Assembly (NCBI RefSeq): GCF_963169125.1
Contig: NC_084794.1
Coordinates: forward strand, 153,026,858 to 153,090,857
Direction of reading: 5' to 3'
Source: Humulus lupulus
Lineage: Eukaryota; Streptophyta; Magnoliopsida; Rosales; Cannabaceae
Length of the DNA stretch: 64,000 nt
Of the stretch, positions 11,114 through 23,572 are shown piece by piece. Made by a program: the position numbers and the translations under genes. Under the pieces are notes generated by a model. It was not told the origin of the DNA. It made no database searches and saw only the letters and a program-made list of their open reading frames with translations. How positions within the stretch are numbered: position 1 is the stretch's first letter; the number at the start of each line of letters is the position of its first letter.

Positions 11114-12189
11114 TGTTGGGTTTATGCCCTAAAAGCATGTATGAAGACATTTTATTTTCTGGAATTAATAAATGTACATTTTTCTTATAATTGATTATCT
11201 ATATTATTTTTTGAATAATTAATGTAAATATAAAAAAATCCATATTCATTTATGAGAGTATGATATTGTATGAGTACGAGAGTATTAAGATCATAGATAA
11301 TGAATAAAATATTAAGCAACATATTGAAGTATAAAATCTTTAATTAATGGTTGCTAGTATGGTTTGCTAAGTATTTTTATAATGCATGTGATCTAGATCC
11401 AGATCTCTGATGTGGATTGACATCTTAGTGAAGATACATTATATAATTACATTATATATGACATGACCGATGTGAATTAATTTTTTTATAAACTTACTAT
11501 TTTCCATAAAGATTTAATTCATATCAACACGGTGATCATATGTAGATCAGTCTGAATACTAAGTATTCATGAACTCCTTTTCATGTTTGTTGGGACTTTT
11601 GATTCACTTGTTAAGGTCTTAAAATATAATGACGCTAGTGAATTATGTTTCGGAGATTCAAGAATGAATGATTGGGAACATGATCTTACAAGATTTAGAA
11701 AACAAGCTTTCCTAATGGATTGAATATTGGTTTTCTTAAGGGTTATTAACTGCTCGCTAGTGAATTAGTGATACTTAAGGTGCAAGAGGTAATTAGAAGA
11801 CTAAAACGATAATTTTGACCTTCTCTAATTTACGAACCAATAATTGGAGGTCAGAACTACATAAAGTGATTATATCAATGGACTACACGAGATAATTCGG
11901 TAAATATAATTCTATAATGAATAATAGTGCAATTCCATATTTATGGTGGAGTAATAATAAAAGTAATAGATGAGATTATTTAATTAATAATATGGTTTAT
12001 TGAAACTTAATTAGTATTATAGCTAGATGGTCCTCAAGTCACATCTATACAACACGATCTAGGGTGTGAATGTTTTTGACAAAATATAGGAGAAAAGACT
12101 AAATTGCAAATGAATTAATTTTCTATGACAAAGATATAATTATGTGATAATTATATGTAGTTAATTAATTAACTTCAACTTCAACTTAG
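11114..12189 (+). repeat. Copia LTR I, 5' part
   Basis: The piece begins TGTTGGGTTTATGCCC and runs parallel to the first 1.1 kb of the LTRs of element J. It shares features such as the TATATCAATGGAC block and the ATTTATxGTGGAGTAAT block, though the sequences are well diverged. It is interrupted at 12189 by J. The missing 3' part is not found on the far side of J. Confidence 0.6.
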
Positions 12190-13818
12190 TGTTGGGAATA
12201 GTGCCCTTAAAGAAATTGTGGTTGACAAATGTTTTAAATGAAATAAATAATTGAATTGATTTATTATATATATATACTATGTCTTATATTATATTATAAT
12301 ATTTAGTGAATATCAGAAAATTTCAAAGTTTATCTATGTAGTCCTAATCTTATATTGGTATGAGAGGATCGAGATTAAGATAATAAACTTAAAACAGTTC
12401 ACAGTAAAAAAAATTTATGGAATCTTTAGATCAGTTACTTCTAGTACGGTCCACTAGTATTATGAATACATGTGACATAGATCCGGGTTACTAGTGTAGT
12501 AGGGCACTTTAGTATAGGTACTTTGCATGCTAAGAGTATGTAGAACTGGACCAGATGTGATTTGTTAATACTTGTTTAAACACCATTTCATAGTATTAAT
12601 CAAATACATCAAACGATAATCATATACATGATGATCTTAATCTTGAGGTTGCTATGAACTCCTATATATATCATACGATCCTTTGATTCATGTGTTAAGG
12701 TTTGTCATAATGATCAGGCTAAGAACAATTGTTTTGGGGACTCAATGATGTATATGGTCGGAGACGTAGTTTAACAGATATGGAATTTATACCTTCTTAT
12801 AGATTGAATAATGGTTCCCCATTGGGTTGGCTTTTGGAACTGAAAAGGTTATGAGGACTCACGTCACAACCTTGCTGTGATACAACCTTCATTAGTAAAG
12901 TCAATGGTTCTCTAGGAACAAGATATAGCTAAAAGGGAAAAACGATAATTTTATTCCCTTTTAATTATGAACCATTAATAAAGGATTAATGTTGTATGTA
13001 ATAATTATATCAATGGACACTTTATTCTTTAATAAAGTACTCAATAAATATATGTCTGTAATTATCAAGAGTTCAATCTCATATTTATAGTGGAGTAATC
13101 ATGAGATTAATAAATATGATTATTTAATCAAAGAGCTTTGATTAATAATATAATATTAATTGGTGCTTGATATTATAGGTCCATAGGTCCCCAAGGTGGC
13201 TCTATCAACACCATATCAATGTAAGAGTTGATACAAGGGTATAACTGTAATTTGGGAATTTATGAAGAATTTTATTCTTCGGATCAAATATGCAATTATA
13301 TGATAATTGAGGTTGAATAATTAATTATTAATTTTTTCAAATATATTTATTAATTTAAATATGTATATTTCGAATTTCATATATATAAATAAATAAATTT
13401 TTGAAATTAATTATTTTATTTGAGTGGGATAAAATAAAATTGGTAAGTCAAAAATATTATTTGATTTATTGAATTTTCAAAAGATGATGATAGTGATGAT
13501 CATCAATTTGAATTTTGAATTTGAAATTTAGATTTTGAAATATGGTTGTCATATTTTCCTTAAAAAGATTAATACCTTATTTTTGTGGAAGATTGATTTT
13601 TGTTAAATAAATAAATAAAAGAAAAATGCAATATCCCTGAAAAGATAATAGCATTACACACATGATACAGTCCAAAGACTATGTCATACGTGTACCAGCT
13701 GCACTGATATTGTATCACTGTTGTTTATATTTTATTTTTTTAATTAATTAATTACTTGAAAATAGTTTTTTTTTTCAAATTTGGTAAGTTAGATATTTAC
13801 CTAAATCATTTCCTATGA

Positions 13819-13854
<36 letters not shown>

Positions 13855-14443
13855 GGACTAATAAGGTACAAGAATTATCTCTATATATGATATAGAATAA
13901 AGAGAAGAAAGATAACACAAAACACACAATAGTACAACACAATACACAATACACAATACACAATTCAGAATAGCTCTCAGAGTTTTTGTCAGACAAAACT
14001 TTTTCTTCCTCTTCTTTACATAATCTAAGTTCTCATGTGTTGAGAAAAACTTGTGATTCCTAAAATTACAATCTCCTGTTCTCTAAGTGCCCACACACAT
14101 CTTGAGGTGTAGAGAACACTCCGGAAGATCGTCGTTTGAGTGTCTAATGCTTTGGATAGGAAGATCAAAAAATATACAAAAAGACTCAAGGATACTTGGT
14201 AGGCTTTAAGAGGTAATTGTTTATGTTCTTGAATTTTTTGTGTTTATATGTTATATATAAATATATTGTATATTTATATATTTATTGCATGATTAATAAT
14301 ATCGTATGTTAATGTTTCTGGATTGTTTTCTTGTTCATATAAACTGTTTATATGAGTGATAAAAAAAAATTATTGTTCTTGTTTCCTAAAACAATGGGCC
14401 CACAACGCCAATTTTGTTGCATGCTCTGAATGTTTTTCCAACA
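12190..14443 (+). repeat. 5' LTR of copia element J
   Basis: 2254 bp, TGTTGGGAAT to TTCCAACA. It is AT-rich, with an (ATT)n run at 13821-13854 and a TATA-like TATATATGATATAGAATA around 13880. The tail end (14080-14443) is shared with the 3' copy. Confidence 0.88.
13821..13854 (+). repeat. (ATT)n microsatellite
   Basis: Eleven to twelve perfect ATT units lie in the 5' LTR of J. The same place in the 3' LTR (about 31850-31880) has a shorter, broken run. Confidence 0.9.
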
Positions 14444-14462
14444 ATTGGTACCAGAGCAGGCC
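14444..14462 (+). other. Primer-binding site of J
   Basis: ATTGGTACCAGAGCAGG directly follows the 5' LTR. It matches the usual plant copia primer site TGGTATCAGAGC (initiator Met tRNA) with one substitution. Confidence 0.85.
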
Positions 14463-16510
14463 ATTAATCTATACATATTATTAATTGCTTTATGGGATTA
14501 TATGCATTTTTTATATTATATGTGATATGTGTTTGAATGGATGGATGTTTATTTTCATGATGATATTATATTCTTAATGGTTGTTTATTATGGTGCTTTT
14601 GAGTAGGAATTGTTCTTAAAATTTATAGATGAAATATGCAAGCCAATTTGGGCCATAGGAATTGCTAATTTTTGTTTAAAAATTCTGTTGGAGCACGAGC
14701 CTGAGTTGTTGCCTGCGAACCACGCCCAGCCGCGCCAGGCACCGCACCCCTTTTGCCTAGCTAGCATGTGCACTAGCCAGTGCCTAGCCGCACCCCTGCG
14801 CCAGGCACCGCGCCCCTCCTGCCCTGCCAGCGTGCGCACTAGCCATTGCCCAGCCACACCCCTGCTCGTTGTAGCCCGAGCCCAGTCGCACCCTTGCGCG
14901 TGCTTGCGTGCTGCCTAGCTGCGCCCCTGCGCTCCTCAGTCGAGCCCCACACCAGATCACCCCTGCCGCCGCACCATGGTACACACCTAGGGTTAGTGTG
15001 TTATTACCGTAATTAATTTTTTAATTATTCATTTTATTAAAAAAATCACAAATTGAATTAAAATGATTTTAATTTGGAAATTTCTTTAATTGAAATAATG
15101 TTGATTATTTTCCTTAATTAAAAATGTTTTAATTGTTATCTTCCATAATTAAAATTGTTTTAGTTAAAATATCCAAAATTAAAATTATCTTCAATTTTAA
15201 TTTATTAAAATTAAATTGTTTAATTTTATTTTTGAATTAAATTACCAAAATTCAAATTGGGCCTTAGAAAGTTTTGGGTGTTAAAAGCCAAAGTTTAAAT
15301 ATTTTAAAAGTATGTTTAAAATAATTTAAAAAGGTGTATAATTCAAAATGGATATGGAGAAGGGTGGTATTGGCCCAATAAAACTATATGTCAAGGATGA
15401 AGATCAAAATGTTCTTAATAAAGCTTAGTTAGTCTAGGTTACATTTTCATGTATTTTTTGCAAGTGTTGTAATTTTTCTTGAAATACCCAAAAGTTACCA
15501 TACTCGCTTTTATTTACTTATTATAAATTTTTTAATGTGATTAAAATGTTTAATATTTTGCTATGCATTATAATATTCCATTCATATAACCACAAAGTAT
15601 GCAATTAGCATGCATTACATTCATGTATAAACATTCTATTAGGAACGTCCTATAATTTTTGTTATATGTCTATATTTGATAATTCATAATAATAAATTTA
15701 GACTTAATTAGTTAAGATGGTAAATCAAGAATAAAGTTTCTTAATTTGTTGTTTTAATGAAAAATGTTTTATTAAAATAAAAATGATATTCTTCTAGTTA
15801 AAGTAAAATTGTAATTAGAATTAAGGGCACAATTTTGTTTTGTTTTGCTTAATTGGATTAGTAACTAATAGAATATCATTTGGTAAAAATAATTAAGTTT
15901 ACTCTTACGACTAAATTAAAAAATATTGATTTTGTGAAAAACACACTTTTCCAAAATAGTGAGTGGGAGAGGGAGTTATGACAATAAGTCTCATGGTCTC
16001 CATTATTTGTTGAACACCGAGATGCATAGGAAGGGCCTCGTGTCAACTCCGTTTGCGGCCTCCCTAAGGAAAGGCTTCCGAATATGTTTATTTTATCTCA
16101 AGGTTGACTTCTCTTACGAGAATATAAATCATTGTGTATTTCAAGTTTAACTGACCCTAAGGCACACTCTTAAGTTAAGTCATTGATTGAAAATAATGGG
16201 CTACACTCCAAAGGTGTTTCTAGGCTTTCAAGACCGACTAGTGCATCTTGACCAAACTAGCAGTAGTTCTTAAGTCAAAAGAGAAAAATGTGTTTTTAAA
16301 TTTTCACATATGAAATTGAGATTTGTCACAAAATTAATTTGGAGTTAGTCAGACATACCCTAAGGCAGTCCATTAATTTTCAAAAAAATTTATCATGGAT
16401 TAGTATATATTTTTATGTGTTTTTATATGTTGCATTCATGCATCATATTTACTTTTCCAAATAAAATTTGATATTTATTATATGCTTTAATTCATTATAT
16501 TTTATTTATT
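14463..16510 (+). other. Leader of J with a GC-rich block
   Basis: No gene is visible. A GC-rich block at 14690-14990 contains about two copies of a unit near 66 bp built on CGCCAGGCACCGCxCCCC and GTGCACTAGCCA. It stands out from the very AT-rich DNA on both sides. From 15000 to 16510 the sequence is AT-rich with no open frame of note. A TTTATTTCCAG acceptor-like sequence just ahead of gag (about 16507-16518) would suit a spliced leader, but this is conjecture. Confidence 0.5.
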
Positions 16511-16514
16511 TATT

Positions 16515-16905
16515 TCCAGCAACAATAGTTAATTCTCTTAATCCTGATCATGTACTTGAAAACTTGGGAAATCAAACCTACCTCATTGACAAACTCTTGG
16601 AAAAGATTCCATTTAATCTTAACCACATGAGAAGATGATATGATGGGATTCACATGATCTTCGGAACACAATACTTGTATGGAGCGATCTATGATCTACC
16701 TCCAGAGGAACCATGTTTTTCATCTAGCTTTGATGAACATGAAAAATATGGTGAATGGATGAGATTGAATCACTTGCACGTCAATGTATGTTATCGGCCA
16801 TGCATAGCGACATTAAAAAAATATGTATGGTTATTGAAAATGCATATGAGATGTGGGCCATAATAAAGGATGATGCTATAGCACATGCCCAAATTTTGAA
16901 ATACG
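16515..16905 (+). pseudogene. Broken copia gag of J
   Basis: The piece starts NSLNPDHVLENLGNQTYLID. It later gives ILGTQYLYGAIYDLPPEEP-like text and then, in a second frame, ARQCMLSAMHSDIKKICMVI and ENAYEMWAIIKDD. This is the helical gag domain (UBN2 type) of Ty1/copia, which has a W/K-x-A-x-C-x-I-x-A-S-M-like core followed by an 'AYEMW' helix. At least one frame shift (near 16770) and several stops break it. After 'DD' the sequence departs from gag. No zinc knuckle is readable. Confidence 0.65.
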
Positions 16906-18480
16906 GGGTAAATTTGATTTACTCAAAAACTCTTCTTTAATATTTTTTTTAAATGCTTGATCCAAAATTATGTTACTAATAATATTTTTCATATGTTCTT
17001 CTTTACAGGGATGTAGAAATCTTTTGAGAAAAAGAGTAGTTGCAGTGAATCCAAAGCAAAGAGGAAATGATGAAGACATTTGAATAAAGAAAATATTAGT
17101 TTAGAAATTTATTTTTTTTAGTTTAAAAACAATTTAAATTTTTGTCATTTTGAAATAGTTGATTTTCATTATGAAAGAAATTAATAAGTTATTTTTCTTA
17201 GTAGTTCTAGAATTCTTTCTAGAAACTATGTTTTAGATTCCTTTATTTGATGAATAAACAAGTTTAGTATTTCTTTTGAATAATAAATTCAGTTGTTATT
17301 TTTTAAATATACTTGTTCCATCTATTTCATCAATGAGTATAAATGAGCATTATGAATTATTTATTATTGTGAAAATCATAGAGTTAATAAGACATCTTAT
17401 TCCAACCACAATTAAGTGAAACATATATATGAATTATTTTTTAGATTGTCTTGTAATTAATTAGAGACATAAAATAAATAAAAGACAGTCTTTTATTGCA
17501 ACCATTCAATGGTTCTCTCCCTGTTTATATAGTCTATTAATTAAAGTTAATCAAAAGACCTTTCTCTAATAAAGGATCAAAAATCACATAATAGTTTAGC
17601 TAATACATAGAGATGTATGTTGAACTTTTTAATGATCAAAGCTAAAAGAAATATATATTTAAAGTCAATATTAATTGACATTTATTTTAGATATGTTTAA
17701 ACTTTGATTGAATGCAAAGAAAATTTCTAGAAATTTTCATGCAACATTCAAAGTAAAGTCACTTGGAGACTTGTTTGATCTGATCAAAAGGAAGTCAAAA
17801 CTCGAATTTGGAATTCAAGTAATTTGCATGTGAGCTTGGAATTCAAAACCAACTCACATACAACTAGAATGCTAAGCATGATCAGTATTTTGGAAATGGA
17901 ATTTAATCATATTAGATAAGATTAAATAGATAGTGAGTAATCAGTATCGTCTTTATTGTTTCTATAATTTTAACACTAGTTATACTCTGTACATGTTTGA
18001 CTGTACAACATTAGAAGTTGGGATTCACCAGTGGTTATGTGAATAAATTGAAAATTTTCCATGGATTCATTTAGTGAAATAGTTTAATAATCATAAAAGA
18101 TTGCAAAAGATTTTGTCTCTCTTTAAATGCTACTTTAATGAAGCATGACTATTATAATCACTATATTTTCTAGTTAAGTTGTACTAGAAATAATGACTGA
18201 AAGTCAAGTAAGCAAGTTACTGATAATTAACAATGATAAAACCAAAGAATATCACGAATTTTGTAAGGCATTATTGTAGTGGGAGCGTTAGTTAGCAATT
18301 ACTCCATTACAAATGTAAAGAGAGTTAAATTGTGTAACATAATCTAACTATACTTCATTCACATACTAGTATATGAAATGAAAAAGGATTTAGGGAAAAC
18401 AATGGTCGAACACCATGAATCTAGAAATGGAATTTGGAATTCTATGGTATTTGGAATCTTAAACATCTAACTAAAGTTCA
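16906..18480 (+). other. AT-rich interior of J, no gene
   Basis: Protease and integrase of a copia element would be expected here, but I cannot read the zinc finger, DDE core or protease motifs. The sequence is AT-rich with frequent stops in all frames. An acceptor-like CTTTACAG lies at about 17003. The interval may be a deletion scar with very old remains. Confidence 0.5.
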
Positions 18481-18489
18481 TTGAACTTT

Positions 18490-19593
18490 AGTTTGAAACA
18501 GGATATTCAAGATGAAGAGGAGAGAAGAGGAAAGTACAAACTTTTCAAAGTTAGGTTAATAGCCTAAGGCTATGAAAAGAAAGAAGAATTTATTACATGA
18601 ATAAATATCTTCTACTGTAACCAAACTTAAATCTATTTACATACTCTTATCCACTGCTCAATGCATGGATTGTGAGATTAATTTAAATGGATGTCTAAGT
18701 AGTCTTTATTGAATGGCTGACATGACAAAATCATTTGAAGATCTTGACCAGAAAGATTTTGTTGTGATTATTATTATTAATATTGACAACGTTCTAATGA
18801 TTGGGAATGATGGAGAGAAATCGTCAATAGAAAAGAAATGGTTAGCTGAACATTTCTAAATATTGGCTTTGGAAAAGTCAAGGATGCTCTATACATTCAA
18901 GTCTGTATAAAGATTGAAAGAAAAAGCCCCTGACATTGTCTAAAGCGACTTATATAGATGAGAAAATTAAATACTTTAGGTTACGAAATCCAAGAAAGGT
19001 TTTTTGCCTTCCCATTAAGGAGAATGTATTTTCTAAATAATAATGTCAATTTATCCTTTTACTAGAAGGATGACATGATACAATATTCTTACAACTCAGT
19101 GATAGACTGTTTATTGTATCGATTGTTATGTTTTGACATTTGTTAAACGGTGGGAATAGTCAGCATTTTTCAATCCATTATGGATTGAGTCATTAAATAA
19201 TTATAAGGAATTAATTTTGAGTTTCTTGAATATAATAGAGATTATATGTATGTTCATTTAGGCAGAGACTTAAAATCCCAAAGGATGAACCGATTTTAAA
19301 TTAGATTCCATAACTGTGGAGCAGACACATTAATCTAGAAATGTGTTAGACATTTAAGATTTACATGTTTCACTACAAAATCTGAAATATAACAGCTACA
19401 AGCAGTTAAATAGGCTATTTAATTTAGTTGAGTTCTTTGTCATTTTGGAAAGGGTTTCAGACTGGAATAAACAACAAGTATCTCATTGTGAAAGCAATGG
19501 AGATACAACTATTCTAGAAGAACTAGAGATCATGAGAGTCTAAAGCACATGAAATAAAGTATCATTTAATAAAAGACAATTTTACATAATTGA
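18490..19593 (+). pseudogene. Decayed copia reverse transcriptase / RNase H of J
   Basis: Reading across frames gives the copia RT in order: YKLFKVRLIA (usual YKARLVAKG); VTKLKSIYILLSTAQCMDCE; the catalytic block as IINIDNVLMIGND (usual LYVDDILLIGND); KKWLAEHF; the FDIC-TVGIVSIFQS segment; and near the end EIKYHLIKDNF from the RNase H tail. The catalytic YVDD is changed to NIDN, so it could not be active. Stops and shifts are many. The coding is cut at 19593 by element F and resumes for its last bases at 30078. Confidence 0.75.
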
Positions 19594-20202
19594 TGTAAAG
19601 TCCCAAAAATGCTAATAAGGTTTAGTGCCTTTATTAGCATGTCGTGAGGGCATAATTGGAGGTATGTGTGATTAATTGATTAAATATGTGACAATGTGGC
19701 ATGCATGATTTATATGATTATATGAGTATATTAATATGCATGTTTATGAGTATTAAACATGCATGTGGGTCCATTCTTGTTTATAAGGGCATATTTGTAA
19801 TATTGGCCCGTTGTAAGCATAAATGTGATTATATGCATTAAATGATTGAGACCACATTATTATGTGGATATATTTGCAGTATACGGCTCAAGGCGATCCT
19901 AGTGAGCAAATTAGCAAAATAGTCAAAATAGTGTTTAATACCTGACTCAGGGTGAGCCTAGGGGTATTTTGGGAAACTTAACGTATATCTGGGATTTATC
20001 GAGTAAGAGGTAAGTATTTGGTAATTAGCTGGGTATATCGGGACTAATTGGGAATGTGTAGGACGGCTCAAAGAGTTAGCGGGAAACGGGGCAAATGAGC
20101 CCATATGGGTAATAAAGGGCTGAGTTTTTCACTAAGGAAATTTTGGTCTTTATGTTAGAGGATATAAATAGGAAGGTTTAAGAGGTTAGTTAAAAGCATC
20201 AA

Positions 20203-20252
<50 letters not shown>

Positions 20253-21943
20253 GGTTCTTTCTCTCTCCCTTTGGAGTACTTGGATGCTAAGGGAAATTCT
20301 TGAAGAAAACCTTGGATTTGAGTTCGGAATTTGGGAAATTAGGCTAGGATCAAGCAAAATAATAGCTGAGGAGTAAAGCCACTAATTGAGGTAAGAATTT
20401 TTTCTTGATTCTTCTAGAAATTCAAGACTGTTAGGAAAAGTTTTGAGTGGGTTTTTGGATGTTGATTGATTACTGAATTGGGGTGGTACTTACAGTAGGT
20501 TTTTGGGTGATTATGATGCCTAGGTTGTGTGGTTAAGAGTCCTGGACTCAATTGTGGGTTTGGTACAAGATTTCATGGGACTTTTGATGAATTAGGTTGG
20601 GAGAAAACGCTGAAAAGGCCCAGGATTTCAGGGATCACGGGGGCACGTCGTGACCTAGTTCATGCGTGCCGCAGCCCGCGTGACCCCAGGAGCCCTGGGG
20701 GCTTGCTATTTCGCAGGCGCACCGCGGCCCTATGGGGACAGTCACAACCCGCCTACCTTTGGGACTTGGGTGTTGGCGCCTCTGACTTGGGGGCGCGCCG
20801 CGACCCTTAGGGCCAGGTCCTGGCCCACCTAGGCAGCCTTAGCCAAAATAGGTTTTTGGGCTCGACGATTTAAACCTAAGCGCTCGGGATGATTTCTACT
20901 ACCCGCTTTAGTAGAATTCAATGTCCTGAAGGCTAGTATTTTACTCCAAAGCTTTTCATTGGTTTAGGATTTTAACAGTTATCCATTATTTCTTTGTGAC
21001 TAGGTTATACTACAAGGGCTCAAGACTAGGAATCGTTCTCGGGGCTGTCTTGTGCTAGTTGCTCAGGACTTAAGGTAAGAAAAATTTACCCGAGTTGTGA
21101 ATGGGGCTTAAACCCTATTAATGAATATGTTATGAATGTGAACATATCTGTAACTTAGAATATCTAGATAGGCATGCTTGTATACACTGCCGTTGAATAC
21201 TTGTTGTGCATTATGCTTTGTGATTATATTTGTTTATAGACCGGCCTAAGGGTGTCGGGGCTTATAGCAAGCGTGGAACGTAGTCCGGCCTAAGGGTGTC
21301 GCGGTCAACTATAAGACCAAAGAACTCGGCCTTTGGGTGTCAGATCTGAACATTATATCATAAACAAAAGTGTGGACTGCACTTAACAATTTCTATTGAT
21401 TGATGAGTTTGGTTTATGAATTGGAATGAACTAAATGTATTGTTAGGATGGTTACTTATATCCTGTTATTGATTGAATCTAATGATTTATTTTTACTGCA
21501 TTTATATTTTTTCCTAGTTATGCATGTTGATTTAAGTTTTCTTGCTGAGCCTTGGCTCACGGGTGCTACGTGGTGTAGGTAAGGGTAACGGATAGCCGGA
21601 CAAGCCATGAGTTGGAGAGCTTCAGGGGCAGTGTGTATATATGCAGCCTGCCCGATTGCCACAGTCGGGATATCTTAGGAGGAACTAGGGTTGACCTCTA
21701 TTTTTCCGCTTAGGACGGCTAAGTTTTATTCTGTTTGTTCTTTTTAAGTCTATAAAATGATTTTGGGATCCCGTGTATATACTTAATATTTTAATGAAAA
21801 ATAACCATCTTGTTGACCAAACTTTTTAATACCTGACCTTGACTTAGTCTTTAATTACACATTTAAGTTCAAATTACTCGCTTAGCGAGTTAAGCATTAT
21901 TTAAATACACAGTGTAACAGTCTTGGTTAACCAGGGCGTTACA
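19594..21943 (+). repeat. 5' LTR of F
   Basis: 2350 bp. In order it contains: a TATA box GATATAAATAGG at 20161; a (CT)n run at 20206-20248; AGGTAAG-type donor-like sites at 20389, 21073 and 21577; a GC-rich block with GCCGCGACCC-like repeats at 20640-20835; and the shared motif GGCTCACGGGTGCT at 21554. The end is GGGCGTTACA. The ORF at 20529-20810 runs through the GC-rich block and I do not take it for a gene. Confidence 0.88.
20206..20248 (+). repeat. (CT)n microsatellite
   Basis: About 21 CT units lie just downstream of the LTR TATA box, so they would fall near the transcript start. The 3' LTR has only a short ACACACAC/CTCTCTC remnant at 28478-28500. Confidence 0.9.
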
Positions 21944-21962
21944 ACTTGGTATCTTAGCGGTC
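21944..21962 (+). other. Primer-binding site of F
   Basis: ACTTGGTATCTTAGCGGTC follows the LTR. Elements B and C have ACTTGGTATCAGAGCG at the same place, so F differs by two or three bases from a primer site complementary to initiator Met tRNA. Confidence 0.75.
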
Positions 21963-22419
21963 TAGGTTTAAGGGTTTTTGAAGACTGGCTGGGCGTGTAC
22001 ACTCGCCGCTAAAGATAAGCTCGACTCACAATTATGTATCTAATGACATGATTATGTGGTTAATTGTTTAAATTGAACCTATGTGCCTTAATTGCATGCA
22101 AGTATAGAAATCATGATGTGTATGAATGTATTTGCTGGAAATAAGATTTAATAATTGACACATAGACATTGTAAATTTGTATTTTGATATGCATATTGTG
22201 TGTGCGGTTATTATGATTGCCTGGCCATACCCCTGGGATAGTTTTGGATATGAATATCAGGGCTGAGATGTTAAGTCATTGGCTGCGGACAGATTCAAAA
22301 AGTATGTATCCAAGGCAGTCAACTGGACCTGGTATCGTTGGTATCGTTGGTAAAGGGGTTGTGGATGATAGTTGGGGTTAGAACCCTCCATCTTCCCCTG
22401 GAATTCTTAGCAAATGTTT

Positions 22420-23400
22420 GCTGGTATGCAAGCGAGAATGCCAGATAAGGATAAGGAGATTAGATGGTTGAGACAACGGGTTTCGTTGGGGAATGCTGCT
22501 TCCTATATCTTGACAGTAATTGAACCAGTGTTGGTTCATCCTAAAGGTGGAAACAAATGAGAATTATTGTATGAAAGACTCCAGAAGCATTATCCTCCAG
22601 TTTCCAAGGGAGTTTTGGGTCTGTTCAGAACTGATCAGTGGATGGGCTTGATTAGCTCCATCCTCAACGATATGGGAGTGGTAGGACATGATAGAGTGGT
22701 TGTGCCAAGCGTATGCAGCAGGAGGATGCCCAGACGTGATGGGAAGTAGTACCCCAAACCCGGAATGTTGTCTTGATGTGTTGGGAGGAATTCAGACAGT
22801 GGTTCAACGAAAGATACTGATTTGATGCAATCTGAACTGCGAAGAACAATGAGTTTACGAACTTGGTTCAAGAAGGTATGACAGTGACAGAGTATGTCAA
22901 TGAATTTGATGGGTTAGCCAAATCCTCTTTTGATTTGGTAACAATGGATGTGGTCCGGGAGGAACGATATATTTGAGGATTGAAATCTTGGATAGCCCAG
23001 AGCGTTAGGATCGCTCCAGTGCATGAGACTTCTATATATGCTCGGGCAGTTGGGAGGGCCTTGTTATAGAAGACATAAGAGATGAGACATGGAGTGAGAA
23101 TGTCATAGGGCAGGAAGCTCAGGCAATGGTATCACCATTTACGGGATCAGGTAGGGGCAGATGCCCAGTACCCAGAAAAGAAGGACCCCTTCTACTACTC
23201 CTGGTCCTAACAAGAGGGGTTATAGTTACAAGATGGCTGCCAAGGCAGAGATGAGGCCTGGTGAAGTTATCTAGTATGCACCAAGTGCGGGAGACGCCAT
23301 CTAGGAGGACGCCAAATGAAGGCATGCTTCCTACGTAGAACGATTAGGCATGTTAGGAAGGATTGCCTGAAATCAAAGTAGGAAGAACCAAGGAGTATAG
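22420..23400 (+). pseudogene. Decayed gag of F
   Basis: The text YERLQKHYPP, then DQWMGLISSILNDMGVVGHD, lines up with the gag of element C (YERFRKQQPSIFEGGPDPLK and QWMTLITTILDFMKVEGHDR). Further pieces follow in other frames up to a remnant of the Cys-rich zinc-knuckle region near 23290-23350. Frame shifts and stops are frequent. The gag is from the same chromovirus clade as C but far more decayed. Confidence 0.7.
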
Positions 23401-23572
23401 ATTACTCGACCCAGTTCGAGGGTCTCCCTTGATACAGTCAGAGCCCGAGGCTAGTCCTTCAGAGGTGACCGGTTGTCTCTCTGGTTCTCATTCCTTGTTA
23501 TATATTGAGCTAAATATGTTCAGTGCTACGTATCTCCTAGAAGAGACATAGATATGGGGCACATGCTTCATG

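Noticed and set aside
20529..20810. A 93-codon open frame, with a relative at 28758-28994
   Set aside because: It spans the GC-rich palindrome block in the LTRs of F and changes frame between the two copies.
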